IMG/VR virus record: IMGVR_UViG_3300009506_000005
Location: 49,770 to 113,769 of that record
Length of the DNA stretch: 64,000 bases
Reading direction: 5' to 3' (one strand)
Origin: a virus
In this document: positions 22,936-30,598 of the stretch, piece by piece
How positions within the stretch are numbered: position 1 is the stretch's first letter
Layout: the number at the start of each line of letters is the position of its first letter
Made by a program: the position numbers and the translations under genes
Notes under the pieces: model-generated
Told to the model about the DNA's origin: nothing
Seen by the model: only the letters and a program-made list of their open reading frames with translations
Databases searched by the model: none

Positions 22936-22976
22936 ATTATGCATGGTTCATGCCATGTTTGCACAACGCTTGAACA
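22936..22976 (-). promoter_or_regulatory. Promoter/operator of the amidoligase operon
   Basis: On the - strand a -10-like CATAAT lies at 22941-22936, with no strong -35. The + strand sequence TGCACAACGCTTGAACA (22960-22976) sits where the -35 would be. It recurs as near-copies at 23094-23110 (inverted, one mismatch) and 23118-23134. This looks like a repressor or activator site over the promoter. Confidence 0.5.
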
Positions 22977-23093
22977 CTCGAAAAGTTCAATAATTTCGAG
23001 AAAAGGATCAGGGATCGATCACGTCTCGTTGCACGGCTGTGTGGTGATTCTGCGACGGTGAGACATGTGGTTTTGTGTAGTATGATTGCTAAA

Positions 23094-23134
23094 TGTTCAA
23101 GCATTGTGCATTGTTGATGTACAACACTTGAACC
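23094..23134. promoter_or_regulatory. Operator-like dyad
   Basis: TGTTCAAGCATTGTGCA (23094-23110) faces TGTACAACACTTGAACC (23118-23134) across 7 bases. GTTCAAG/CTTGAAC is perfectly inverted. The same 17-mer type overlaps the amidoligase promoter at 22960. The Fis-like HTH gene next door is the obvious candidate binder, but this is inference. Confidence 0.5.
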
Positions 23135-23169
23135 AAGACAATTTTGTCAGCTGCTATGAAAAGATTGCA

Positions 23170-23439
23170 CTACGCTTGTGCACGGTCACTTGAGAGCTTG
23201 TTCGCGGTGAATATCGCGTTGATTTCCTTGCGGATTTTTAGAGTAGAGCAGAGTCTTGCTGCTCTGTTCCTCGGGATTTCGAGCTTCTCGGCGAGGCCGC
23301 CGATCGTCGTCACGTCCGGGTCCCTTGCAGCCTTGATGATGACCTCGATCGCCGTTCCTTCCATGGTCCTGTCGAAGTAACTGTCCGAACCAGCTGCGAA
23401 TTTCAGTGCTCTTCCAAGGTTCCTGTCGCTCTTCTTCAT
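23170..23439 (-). CDS. Fis-type HTH regulator
   Basis: The 89-residue protein starts MKKSDRNLGRALKF (ATG 23439) after GCGGAGGTGAG, preferred over an earlier in-frame ATG at 23565. The C-terminal half is a Fis-like HTH (GTAIEVIIKAARDPDVTTIGGLAEKLEIPRNRAARLCSTLKI). It lies upstream of, and in the same direction as, the amidoligase operon and between two groups of operator-like sites. It is probably a local regulator. Confidence 0.65.
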   Translation of the reverse strand: MKKSDRNLGRALKFAAGSDSYFDRTMEGTAIEVIIKAARDPDVTTIGGLAEKLEIPRNRAARLCSTLKIRKEINAIFTANKLSSDRAQA

Positions 23440-23472
23440 CCACTCACCTCCGCATCGGGTAATGCAGACAGC

Positions 23473-23565
23473 GTGCCAGGATGTCTCTGGCACGACGATT
23501 GCACAGCAATTGTGCATTGAGAGGCGAGTGAAAAGGCTTGCTTTTCGTGTTTCACTGTGAAACAC
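23473..23565. promoter_or_regulatory. Divergent regulatory region with three inverted repeats
   Basis: Three perfect dyads lie between divergent genes: GTGCCAG/CTGGCAC (23473-23493), TGCACA/TGTGCA (23500-23516) and the 19-bp palindrome GTGTTTCACTGTGAAACAC (23547-23565). The last is 22 bases before the + strand gene at 23588. They are likely binding sites controlling both directions. Confidence 0.5.
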
Positions 23566-23587
23566 TATCGAGCGCGAAGGAGGGCGG

Positions 23588-23845
23588 ATGATCGGACTCT
23601 GGATCTACCTTGGGATCGGCGTGCTTTGCGGGATTGCGTGCTTGGTTCTCCACGCCTACGTCAGCTTTCAGGCATGGAAGCTGAGCCGCACAACCGAGGC
23701 GAAGCTGGGGAAGCATGTCGATGTCCACCTCATGGATCAGTTCTCCATCCTGGAGCTCACCGTGGTCATCTTGCTTTGGCCGGCTGTAGCCGGCGGTGTC
23801 GTTGCGAGGATCGCGATGATGAGGATCAAGAAACGTGGCGGATGA
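23588..23845 (+). CDS. Two-span membrane protein
   Basis: The 85-residue protein has hydrophobic segments at about 3-27 (LWIYLGIGVLCGIACLVLHAYVSF) and 53-74 (ILELTVVILLWPAVAGGVVA), with a basic end RIKKRGG. SD GAAGGAGGGCGG precedes ATG 23588. It is the first gene of a + strand operon under the palindrome at 23547. Function unknown. Confidence 0.65.
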   Translation: MIGLWIYLGIGVLCGIACLVLHAYVSFQAWKLSRTTEAKLGKHVDVHLMDQFSILELTVVILLWPAVAGGVVARIAMMRIKKRGG

Positions 23846-23993
23846 ACTGCATAAGCCGGACCGGTGCGGATGGTGCGGCAGTGTGACCGGACGCCTGCAC
23901 TGGTTCGGGAGAGCGTTGGCCTGGGTCTGCTACCGCTGCTTTCATGGTAGTGAGTACGACAGGCGCAAGGAGGCGGGTGAGTTTGATGACTGA
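23835..23993 (+). CDS. 52-residue zinc-finger protein
   Basis: A short frame runs from GTG 23835, overlapping the previous gene by 11 bp, to TGA 23993. It holds two Cys pairs, CGWC and CYRC, spaced 19 residues apart as in a zinc ribbon or treble clef, with a basic end before EFDD. Overlaps on both sides support translation. Confidence 0.6.
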   Translation: MADELHKPDRCGWCGSVTGRLHWFGRALAWVCYRCFHGSEYDRRKEAGEFDD

Positions 23994-24099
23994 GTTCCTG
24001 AGAACGGCGTCCCTCTGCATCCTGATCCCCATCGGTGTCGTTCTCTTGTTCGGCATCGTGTCCGAGATCGTCCAGGCGATCTGGAGGAGGCTGCGATGA
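23986..24099 (+). CDS. 37-residue single-span membrane peptide
   Basis: The frame from ATG 23986 to TGA 24099 reads MTEFLRTASLC, then a hydrophobic core ILIPIGVVLLFGIV, then a charged end. It overlaps its neighbours by 8 bp and 4 bp, which supports translation. Function unknown. Confidence 0.5.
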   Translation: MTEFLRTASLCILIPIGVVLLFGIVSEIVQAIWRRLR

Positions 24100-24419
24100 G
24101 CGATCTCTCAGAGAACCTGGCCCGGATTGTCGGGCTCAAGAATGGGAGGATCGAGGAGCTGGAGAAGGCGATCGGAGCGATCGCCGGCGCCATGAAGGCG
24201 GATGAGGAGAGCGGGATCGCCGTCGTGGGCGCCGCCCCGAAAACGTGGGAGGCGATCCTGGACGCGGTGGAGGCCCTGAACTTCACCCAGATGGACGCCG
24301 GAAGGTGGGGAAGGGAGCGGGCCGAGCTCGAAGCGAGGATTGCCGAACTGGAGACGCAGCTCCAGCAACTCAAGGCAGATGCAGTCCAGGCCATCGCGCC
24401 CAGCGCGGGAGACGCATGA
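24096..24419 (+). CDS. Coiled-coil hypothetical protein
   Basis: The 107-residue protein has helical ends (LARIVGLKNGRIEELEKAIGAI; RAELEARIAELETQLQQLKAD) flanking a short middle. It starts at ATG 24096 through an ATGA overlap. It is likely oligomeric. Function unknown. Confidence 0.65.
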   Translation: MSDLSENLARIVGLKNGRIEELEKAIGAIAGAMKADEESGIAVVGAAPKTWEAILDAVEALNFTQMDAGRWGRERAELEARIAELETQLQQLKADAVQAIAPSAGDA

Positions 24420-24451
24420 AACAGCGGGTGAGAACCCGGGAAGGAGACGCA

Positions 24452-24697
24452 ATGGAGAACTCGAAGAGGCAGACGAGGCGTGGCAACCTCATCCGCATCG
24501 AGGAGAAGGAGGGCGGCCAGTACGTGAAGGCGGAAATACTGGACAAGGTGGCCCGGGAGGTGCGCGGCCTCATAGATGCGTGGGACGGATGCGGTGGCTG
24601 CGCCAACGAGAAGATGACGGTTGAGATGAGCGCAGCTATCGCGAACGCGCGGGCCATGGTCAAGGCGATCGACGACGCCTTCGCCGCGGAGGGGTGA
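24452..24697 (+). CDS. Small hypothetical protein
   Basis: The protein has 81 residues from ATG 24452, which has GGAAGGAG eight bases upstream. An in-frame ATG at 24416 overlaps the previous stop as ATGA and is a real alternative, giving 93 residues. The sequence is helical with CGGC in DGCGGCANEKMTVEMS. Function unknown. Confidence 0.6.
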   Translation: MENSKRQTRRGNLIRIEEKEGGQYVKAEILDKVAREVRGLIDAWDGCGGCANEKMTVEMSAAIANARAMVKAIDDAFAAEG

Positions 24698-24698
24698 C

Positions 24699-25187
24699 AT
24701 GAGCGAGAAGAAGCAGGAGAAGCGGATTGAGGAACGGCACTGCACGGAGCTCGATCTGGAAGCCGAAGACGTTGGGCCGATCGCCGCAGCTTTCACGAAG
24801 GAGATCAAGCCGATCGTCGATCAAATGCGCGAGAAATGCGTGGAGCTGAACATCCCGTTCTTCACCTCGTTCGTGCTCGACAGAAGGGATGATCTCGGTG
24901 GCGTCGCCTCAGCGAACCTCATCTACTACGGGGCCGTTGGAGAGGACGACAAGCCAAGGGATGAGGATCGCGCTCTTCCCATGAGCAAGCTTGCCCGCGT
25001 CGTCATCGATGGCTGGCAGCCGCTTCCGCCGCAGATGGCGGCGAACGCCGTGCGGGCAGAGGCCGCGAAGAAAGCCCTGGAGCCGGTGCTGCGCGAGGTG
25101 CTGTCGAGGCACACGGACTGCGACTGCGAGATGTGCCAGGCGGCGCGCGGGGCACAGGATGCCAGGGACAAGGATCTGATCAACTAG
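24699..25187 (+). CDS. Hypothetical protein, paralogue of 18597 gene product
   Basis: The 162-residue protein contains EIKPIVDQMREKCVELNIPFFTSFVL (about 34-59), matching the 18597 protein's core, followed by a second half ending in a CDCEMC pair (near 146). It belongs to a recurrent phage family of unknown function. Confidence 0.65.
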   Translation: MSEKKQEKRIEERHCTELDLEAEDVGPIAAAFTKEIKPIVDQMREKCVELNIPFFTSFVLDRRDDLGGVASANLIYYGAVGEDDKPRDEDRALPMSKLARVVIDGWQPLPPQMAANAVRAEAAKKALEPVLREVLSRHTDCDCEMCQAARGAQDARDKDLIN

Positions 25188-25196
25188 GGAGGTGGG

Positions 25197-25586
25197 ATGA
25201 GCAGGAGGAAGACGCGGCGCCGGCGCCTTGCTGAGATCGAGGGCAGGCGAGAACAGCGCGCCGAGGAGAAGAAGCGCGAGCAGAAGCTGGCCTACCAGAA
25301 GTGGAAGTCAGCGACGAAGATCGTGAAGCTCTCCATTCGTGGCCGGGTCCCGGAGGATATCCCGTCGAAGCTCCGTGCGAAGGTTCCAGGGCTCTTCATG
25401 ACTAGGCAGCACACGATCACAGAGAAGCTCGGCGAGTGGAACGAGGCCGCACGGGAGAAGGGTGAGGAGGAGCACTCGCTGGAAGATGCCATGGCTCAAT
25501 ACGTGATGGAGTGCGTGGGCAATGGAGACCTCAGCCCCCTCGAAGGAGAACCCGAGAAGGGCGACCTGATCGTTGTCCTGAGGTAG
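25197..25586 (+). CDS. Basic hypothetical protein
   Basis: The 129-residue protein has a very basic first 45 residues (MSRRKTRRRRLAEIEGRREQRAEEKKREQ) that could bind nucleic acid, then a small acidic domain. SD GGGAGGTGGG precedes ATG 25197. Function unknown. Confidence 0.65.
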   Translation: MSRRKTRRRRLAEIEGRREQRAEEKKREQKLAYQKWKSATKIVKLSIRGRVPEDIPSKLRAKVPGLFMTRQHTITEKLGEWNEAAREKGEEEHSLEDAMAQYVMECVGNGDLSPLEGEPEKGDLIVVLR

Positions 25587-25589
25587 GTG

Positions 25590-25826
25590 ATGGGGCTGGA
25601 GACCGTCCAGGCGAAGCCAGGGGATCGGGTGGACGTAGAGCGCTTTGAGCGCCTGCGAGAGGAGCGGGGATTCAGCTACTCGCAGGTGGCCGGATCCCTT
25701 GGTATTTCACGGGCCACGCTCTGGCGGCGCCTCAACGGGACCCATCCATTCCGGCGCCTGGAGATACAGCGCCTCGCCGAGGTGTTCGACGCCAACGTAG
25801 CTTGGCTTGTGGGCCGCGATGGTTAG
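25590..25826 (+). CDS. Cro/C1-type (XRE) HTH regulator
   Basis: The 78-residue protein contains a clear Cro/C1-like HTH: FERLREERGFSYSQVAGSLGISRATLWRRLNG, then RLAEVFDANVAWLV. GTG 25587 directly precedes ATG 25590 and could also serve. A perfect 14-bp palindrome lies six bases after its stop, a natural operator. It is likely a repressor controlling downstream genes. Confidence 0.75.
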   Translation: MGLETVQAKPGDRVDVERFERLREERGFSYSQVAGSLGISRATLWRRLNGTHPFRRLEIQRLAEVFDANVAWLVGRDG

Positions 25827-25831
25827 AGTAT

Positions 25832-25845
25832 GGTATGATCATACC
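25832..25845. promoter_or_regulatory. Palindromic operator candidate
   Basis: GGTATGATCATACC is a perfect 14-bp palindrome between the Cro-like gene and the gene starting at 25879. Its position suggests autoregulation or control of the downstream genes. Confidence 0.5.
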
Positions 25846-25878
25846 GTGCGCTGCTCGATGCGGCGAAGGAGGATCGTC

Positions 25879-26331
25879 ATGGACCTGGAGATGAAGGAGA
25901 TCCGCGCGTGCCCCGCGTGCCGAGGCAACTCCTTGACCGCGGCCCGGGTATTCAGTGACGGAGTGAACTGGAGAGCTGTCGTGATCTGCAAAAACTGTGG
26001 GATCCTCAGAGATGGATCCGAGCAGTACGATGACGAAGCAGAGGCTCGCCTTGTGCTAGCCTCCGTGCCACTGCCTCCGATTCAAGGCGGCGTCCGAGTG
26101 AGATGGCAGACGCCTGGGTGCGGGCCGCGCAGGTGCCAGCGAGAGGGTACTATTGTTGCCTGGGTTCCGGCTTTCAAGGATGCTGGGTCGTTCCTTCCGG
26201 ATGACGGCGACAGGAGGATGCTGCGTTCCAGGGCCCTCGCCAGCCAGCCGCGATACCTGATCGCCGTGGACAGGGGTGGCGTGACGGAGTACATGACCGC
26301 GCCAGCAAACTGGGTCGAGGTCAACCGTTGA
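25879..26331 (+). CDS. Zinc-ribbon hypothetical protein
   Basis: The 150-residue protein starts MDLEMKEIRACPACRGN (ATG 25879) after AAGGAGGATCGTC. CPAC and CKNC form an N-terminal zinc ribbon. The C-terminal part is beta-rich (GVRVRWQTPGCGPRRCQREGTIVAW) with two more Cys. Function unknown. Confidence 0.65.
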   Translation: MDLEMKEIRACPACRGNSLTAARVFSDGVNWRAVVICKNCGILRDGSEQYDDEAEARLVLASVPLPPIQGGVRVRWQTPGCGPRRCQREGTIVAWVPAFKDAGSFLPDDGDRRMLRSRALASQPRYLIAVDRGGVTEYMTAPANWVEVNR

Positions 26332-26453
26332 TCGGCTACCTCATCGCGTTCGCCGCGATCATCTTCCTCACAATCGGAGGTCTTGCGGCAGAGGATGTCA
26401 TGGAGTCACGGAAGCGCCGGCGCGACGACGCGCGACTAGGTAAAGGGAGGTGA
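26328..26453 (+). CDS. 41-residue single-span membrane peptide
   Basis: A frame from TTG 26328, overlapping the previous stop as TTGA, runs to TGA 26453. It encodes a hydrophobic segment (LIAFAAIIFLTIGGLAA) and a basic tail, ESRKRRRDDARLGKGR. TTG is a rare start here, so confidence is moderate. Confidence 0.45.
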   Translation: MIGYLIAFAAIIFLTIGGLAAEDVMESRKRRRDDARLGKGR

Positions 26454-26456
26454 AGT

Positions 26457-27137
26457 GTGAAGAATGATCGAGTGGCAGCCGATAACTACCCCACTCCAGA
26501 GGGGCTCGCTGCGTGGATTGCGGACCATGCGCTGACCGAGTTCGAACGCTGGAAGCAGGCGAAGAGAGACGTGATCGAGTTTCTGGAGCCTGGGTGCGGG
26601 GAGACGGCACCGTTCGCGAGACACGCAAACGAACGCGATGACGTGCACGCAACGGCCATCGAGTTGCGGCCGATCGACGTCGAGGCCATCTGTCAGTTAC
26701 CAGGTGGGAGCGGGCTGAGCGTGGCGCATGACCAGGACTTTCTCGATCGGGCGTCTTCGTTCTTCGAGAAGCGGCGTGGGATCGTTGACGTGATCGCAGG
26801 GAACCCTCCGTATGCCTACGCCATGCAGTTCGTCAAGGCGAGCCTGGAGCTCCTCGCCCCGGATGGCGTGGCGTCCTTTCTCCTGCGTCTCGGGTTCCTG
26901 TCCTCGAAGGCGAGGCGCGAGTTCTTCGCCGAGATGCCACCTACCATCGTGACGGTTCTCCAGCGCCGGCCATCCTTCGTTCATGGCAAGACGGACTCCC
27001 AGGAGTACGCGGTGATGACCTGGTTCGGGAACGCGACCCAGGGACTACGCGATCCTCATGAGATGAGATCGTCACCCCTGCTCAAGTGGCTGGACAACTC
27101 GCAGATCCCCAACGGAGCGAAGCACCCCAAATATTAG
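26457..27137 (+). CDS. N6-adenine DNA methyltransferase (NPPY type)
   Basis: The 226-residue protein starts at GTG 26457 after AGGTAAAGGGAGG. Motif I-like EPGCGETAPF (44-53) for S-adenosylmethionine and catalytic NPPY (116-119) in DVIAGNPPYAYA mark an adenine-N6 methyltransferase. The N-terminal YPTPEGLAAW is also typical. No restriction enzyme lies nearby, so it is probably an orphan enzyme that protects phage DNA or affects regulation. Confidence 0.8.
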   Translation: MKNDRVAADNYPTPEGLAAWIADHALTEFERWKQAKRDVIEFLEPGCGETAPFARHANERDDVHATAIELRPIDVEAICQLPGGSGLSVAHDQDFLDRASSFFEKRRGIVDVIAGNPPYAYAMQFVKASLELLAPDGVASFLLRLGFLSSKARREFFAEMPPTIVTVLQRRPSFVHGKTDSQEYAVMTWFGNATQGLRDPHEMRSSPLLKWLDNSQIPNGAKHPKY

Positions 27138-27772
27138 CAGGGCAAGTTGTCGATAGCTGATCGGACACGGTCATCGCTCGGAGCTGCGTAGATGGTTGTC
27201 GTGTGGATGTCCGCATGCCTGGCAAACCGCTGGGTGAGCCTCAGGTCACCCGCCTGTTCGTAGACATTCTGGATCGCCGTGTGGCGCAGGGCGTGGAAGG
27301 TGAAGAGCGGGTCGGAGAATCCAGCGCGCCGTTGCATCTTGCGCCAATTGTGACGCAGGGTGCGAGTGCTGATCGGAGTCCCCCTAGACGTTGTGAAGAG
27401 TGGGGAATCGCTCCTCGTTGGCTCAAGCATTCTCTTCTTCCAGGAGATGAACTTCGAGAGCTTCGTCCTGAGCTTCTCCGGGACGAACACCTCCTGGACG
27501 TTCGGCGAGCTCTCCCTGCTCTTTCCCTTGAACGTGCGCAGACGAATGCGGTCCCGGACTCCGCGATCTGCGCGGTAGACGTCTCCGATGGAGAGGGCGG
27601 CGATCTCATGCTCGCGGAGGGCCGTGCCGAGGGCGATGGAGACTACCATGTGGTCCCGGTACCAGAGATCCACGGTTCCCTCGTTCGTCCCCATGATCAT
27701 GGGGCTGAGGACCCTCTTTTGCTCCTCGGCCGTGAGAGTGCGTGGAGCCCGCTGTCGTGCTCGCTCGATCAT
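27134..27772 (-). CDS. Compact tyrosine recombinase/integrase
   Basis: The 212-residue protein holds the full catalytic set: Arg53 in TALREHEI, Lys in the beta-hairpin near 82-84 (FKGKS), His160-x-x-Arg163 in HALRHT, His186 in RHADI and Tyr195 in TTTIYAAP. It lacks most of the N-terminal arm/core-binding domain of usual 300-400-residue integrases. It may integrate the phage or resolve genome multimers. No attachment site could be recognised nearby. Confidence 0.85.
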   Translation of the reverse strand: MIERARQRAPRTLTAEEQKRVLSPMIMGTNEGTVDLWYRDHMVVSIALGTALREHEIAALSIGDVYRADRGVRDRIRLRTFKGKSRESSPNVQEVFVPEKLRTKLSKFISWKKRMLEPTRSDSPLFTTSRGTPISTRTLRHNWRKMQRRAGFSDPLFTFHALRHTAIQNVYEQAGDLRLTQRFARHADIHTTTIYAAPSDDRVRSAIDNLPC

Positions 27773-28137
27773 GACCTACCTCCTCTTCCGGGGATGCGGT
27801 CCGCGCGGACGACAGAGACGTTCTCGTGACTCACGAGCAGACACGAGCCGTTGACGTTGACGGTGAGCGCTGTGAGCTGTGCCAGATACTCCGGCGAGCC
27901 ATAGCACCACCCCTTGCTTCCAGCGAACGGTCCGCCGGTGATGAGGACAGTCGTCCTCCACGGGGGCAGCATCCTGAGGCAGTTGGCCCGTGGCCACGCA
28001 ACCCCGCCTCCTTCGAGTTTCACGCCGACGCGCTGGGCTAGCCTGGCCCGGCGCTCGATCTCCATGGGGGCGAGCTGGACGATACCTGATCGCCCCGCGT
28101 GCTCCCCGTTCTCGATCCTGACTTGCGTCTGTTCCAT
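27769..28137 (-). CDS. Protein with two KOW-like motifs
   Basis: The 122-residue protein starts MEQTQVRIENGEHAGRSGIVQ and has a second copy, VLITGGPFAGSKGWCYG. Both fit the KOW pattern (V.I..G...G..G.V) of ribosomal proteins and NusG. An RNA- or protein-binding role is possible. It overlaps the integrase by 4 bp and has SD GAAAGGAG. Confidence 0.55.
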   Translation of the reverse strand: MEQTQVRIENGEHAGRSGIVQLAPMEIERRARLAQRVGVKLEGGGVAWPRANCLRMLPPWRTTVLITGGPFAGSKGWCYGSPEYLAQLTALTVNVNGSCLLVSHENVSVVRADRIPGRGGRS

Positions 28138-28149
28138 CGGAATCTCCTT

Positions 28150-28602
28150 TCAGAGCGGCCTGACGACCGCCTTGTTCAAGATGAGAACGCACTCCACGTC
28201 CCAGCCATACATGCTGGGATTCGTCAGCCGTGTGCGCCACTGTCCGGCCTCCGTGAGGTAGATGACGTCCAGCTGCTTGGCCATCGCCTCGAAGTCCATG
28301 ACAGTGAGGTGCCGGAACGATCCACTGCGCCCGTAGGCACGGATGAGCGCCCGGAGATCGCACATGCCGTCCACGGTGAAGATCCTGGCGAAGGGGCAGA
28401 GCGTGAACTCAAAGAAGACCGCGAGGTCATCGGTGTTGAAGCCTTCGTCCTCGCACCACTCTCTCCACGGATCTTTGCCCGGCCCCACTGGACACGCCCA
28501 GAGGCCACCCCTCGGCTTCACGAAGTCCGGGATGTTGGTGATCACCTCGAAGAGAGCTGGGTCAAAGCGCTCGTGGCCGTAGTGCCTGTAGACTGTCTCC
28601 AT
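28150..28602 (-). CDS. Hypothetical protein
   Basis: The 150-residue protein starts METVYRHYGHERFDPALFE (ATG 28602) after GAAAGGAGGC. Aromatic- and Cys-containing segments (GLWACPVGPGKDPWREWCEDEGF) are followed by an alpha/beta C-terminus. It is the first gene of the integrase operon, read from the promoter at 28633-28661. Function unknown. Confidence 0.65.
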   Translation of the reverse strand: METVYRHYGHERFDPALFEVITNIPDFVKPRGGLWACPVGPGKDPWREWCEDEGFNTDDLAVFFEFTLCPFARIFTVDGMCDLRALIRAYGRSGSFRHLTVMDFEAMAKQLDVIYLTEAGQWRTRLTNPSMYGWDVECVLILNKAVVRPL

Positions 28603-28632
28603 CGCTTGCCTCCTTTCAGCCTGTCGCAATCC

Positions 28633-28661
28633 AGTATGGTCGCGAAAGTGGCAATTGTCAA
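28633..28661 (-). promoter_or_regulatory. Promoter of the integrase operon
   Basis: On the - strand: TTGACA (28661-28656), 17-base spacer, CATACT (28638-28633). These hexamers and the spacing are identical to the promoter at 17209-17237. TTGGCCGAGTG lies just upstream of the -35 (28664-28674). Confidence 0.7.
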
Positions 28662-28727
28662 ACTTGGCCGAGTGGAAAAAGCAAGAAAGTTCGAAACGAG
28701 CGGATCGTACAGTCGAGGAGCGCGGTG

Positions 28728-28755
28728 TTCACTTCTGGCCGAGCGTTGATATAAT
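28728..28755 (+). promoter_or_regulatory. Promoter of the head gene block
   Basis: TTCACT (28728-28733), 16-base spacer, perfect TATAAT (28750-28755). The spacer holds TGGCCGAGCG. It lies 56 bases upstream of the terminase start and faces away from the integrase promoter. Confidence 0.65.
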
Positions 28756-28810
28756 GGAAGCCACGATCGCCGGAAGACGTTGAACGCGGTGCGATCGGAT
28801 CGGTGTTTAG

Positions 28811-30256
28811 ATGGTTCTCGCCATAACGAAGAAAACGGAATCAGATCTCACCGACTGGCTTGCCACGGAGGCCGGGTTCCTCCAGGGGCTGTGCCGGTAT
28901 GACGAGGAGCCGATCAAGCTCGACGCCTACCAGGCGGCGTTCCTGTCCCAGGACAACAAGTACCGCTGTGTGGAGAAGGCCAGGCAGGTTGGATTCTCGT
29001 TTCTCTTCGCCCTGGAGGCCGTGGCCAGATGCCACCTGCGGCCAGCTCAGACCTCGGTCTTCGTGTCCTACAATCTGAGCGACTCCAAGGAGAAGATCGG
29101 GTACGCGCGCCAGCTCTACGAGGAGATGCCCGCCGCGTATCAGAAGAAGCTGATCGTTGACTCCAAGCTGGAGCTCGCCTTCGAGAGCAACGGCTCCAAG
29201 AAGGTGAGCAGGATCATCTCCAACCCCAGCCGCGCGCCCCGCGGGAAGAAAGGGGACATCTACCTGGACGAGCTCGCGCACTATGTGGACGACAGGAGCG
29301 TCTACAAGGGATCCACCGCGCTCATCCTCCGCTCCCGCGGCCAACTGTCCATCTGCTCCACGCCCCTCGGGCGCCGCGGGGTCTTCTGGGAGATCGCGCG
29401 CCAGGAGCTCAAGCCGTACCGAGCCTACAAGAGACAGCGCGTGCCGTGGTGGCTCTGCCGGTTCTTCTGCGTGGACGTGGAGAAGGCAGCCGTGGATGCG
29501 CCGCACATGCCAACGGAGGATCGCGTCAAGCGTTTCGGTTCGGAGGGCATCGTCGATCAGTTTGATTCCCTCCTCCTCGAAGACTTCCAGCAAGAGTTCG
29601 AGCACGAGTACATCGATGAGAGCTACTCGTTCTTCCCCTACGACCTGATCATGCCCTGCACGGACGACCCCAGGGAGGGCGAGCTGGGGGGCTTGGACTT
29701 CTGGCGTGACGTGACCGATGCCGGCAGGGTAAGAGGGCGCCTCATTGCGGGGTTCGATGTCGGGCGTCACCGGGACTTGTCCGAGCTCGCCATCTTCGAG
29801 GAGATAGGAGAGCACAAGTTCTGCCGCATGCTCCAGCGCTTCGATCGCGTGCCGTTCGCCGTCCAGGAGGAGGAGTGCCGGCGCGTTCTCAACACCCTAC
29901 CGATCGCGCGTTTCTGTATCGACTCCACCGGGATCGGGATGCACCTGGCAGAGAACCTCTCCGTGGACTTCCCGCAGATCCAAGAGGTCACGTTCAGCAA
30001 CGAGGTGAAGGAGACCCTCTGCAACGATTTCAAGATCCTGCTCCAGCAACGCAGGATGACGCTCCCGAGCGATCGCGAGCTCGTGGCGCAGATTCACTCC
30101 ATCAAGCGCCGTGTCACCTCCACGGGGAAGGCCAAGTTCGAATCGGAGTCCACAGGGAAGGGGCATGCCGATCGATTCTGGGCGTGTGCCCTCGCTGTGC
30201 AGAAGGAGCGTGTCCCCATAGGCAAGCCCAGCGTGGGCTTCCGGGTAGTTGGATGA
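28811..30256 (+). CDS. terL: Terminase large subunit
   Basis: The 481-residue ATPase/nuclease packages DNA into the prohead. Walker A-like KARQVGFS (56-63), Walker B YLDE (151-154) and the SAT-like motif [10 protein letters not shown] (181-190) mark the motor. The RNase H-like nuclease shows [12 protein letters not shown] (D316) and CIDSTGIG (D371). Length is normal. It starts at ATG 28811 and is followed closely by the head genes. Confidence 0.93.
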   Translation: MVLAITKKTESDLTDWLATEAGFLQGLCRYDEEPIKLDAYQAAFLSQDNKYRCVEKARQVGFSFLFALEAVARCHLRPAQTSVFVSYNLSDSKEKIGYARQLYEEMPAAYQKKLIVDSKLELAFESNGSKKVSRIISNPSRAPRGKKGDIYLDELAHYVDDRSVYKGSTALILRSRGQLSICSTPLGRRGVFWEIARQELKPYRAYKRQRVPWWLCRFFCVDVEKAAVDAPHMPTEDRVKRFGSEGIVDQFDSLLLEDFQQEFEHEYIDESYSFFPYDLIMPCTDDPREGELGGLDFWRDVTDAGRVRGRLIAGFDVGRHRDLSELAIFEEIGEHKFCRMLQRFDRVPFAVQEEECRRVLNTLPIARFCIDSTGIGMHLAENLSVDFPQIQEVTFSNEVKETLCNDFKILLQQRRMTLPSDRELVAQIHSIKRRVTSTGKAKFESESTGKGHADRFWACALAVQKERVPIGKPSVGFRVVG

Positions 30257-30301
30257 GACGGCGGCACCCGTGATAGGATTGCCGAAACGAAAGGATCAGA
30301 G

Positions 30302-30598
30302 ATGAGACCTCAGCAAAAAGCACTTGATATCCCGGCCGCCATCGGCCAGGGGGCGCCCATCGATGTTTTCAACTTCCGGGATTCCTCGGTTCAGATCGGC
30401 GGCACGTTCGTGGCCACCATCCAGATCGAGGGGCGCCTGGACGATTCGATGCCGTGGAGCGCGATCGGTTCTCCCGTGACGGCTCCCGGGTTCGTGGACC
30501 TCCCCCACATCGTGAAGGACATCCGTGCGAATGTGACCGGATACACGTCCGGCACCCCCGAGGGCTTCTTCGCTGGGTTCAACGCGAGGACCGAGTAA
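30302..30598 (+). CDS. Small structural/decoration-like protein
   Basis: The 98-residue, all-beta protein (VQIGGTFVATIQIEGRLDDSMPWSAIG, then ANVTGYTSGTPEGFF) has the G-T-F...I.I.G..D pattern seen in many small phage structural proteins near head genes. SD AAAGGATC. Its stop overlaps the portal start. Exact role unknown. Confidence 0.6.
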   Translation: MRPQQKALDIPAAIGQGAPIDVFNFRDSSVQIGGTFVATIQIEGRLDDSMPWSAIGSPVTAPGFVDLPHIVKDIRANVTGYTSGTPEGFFAGFNARTE

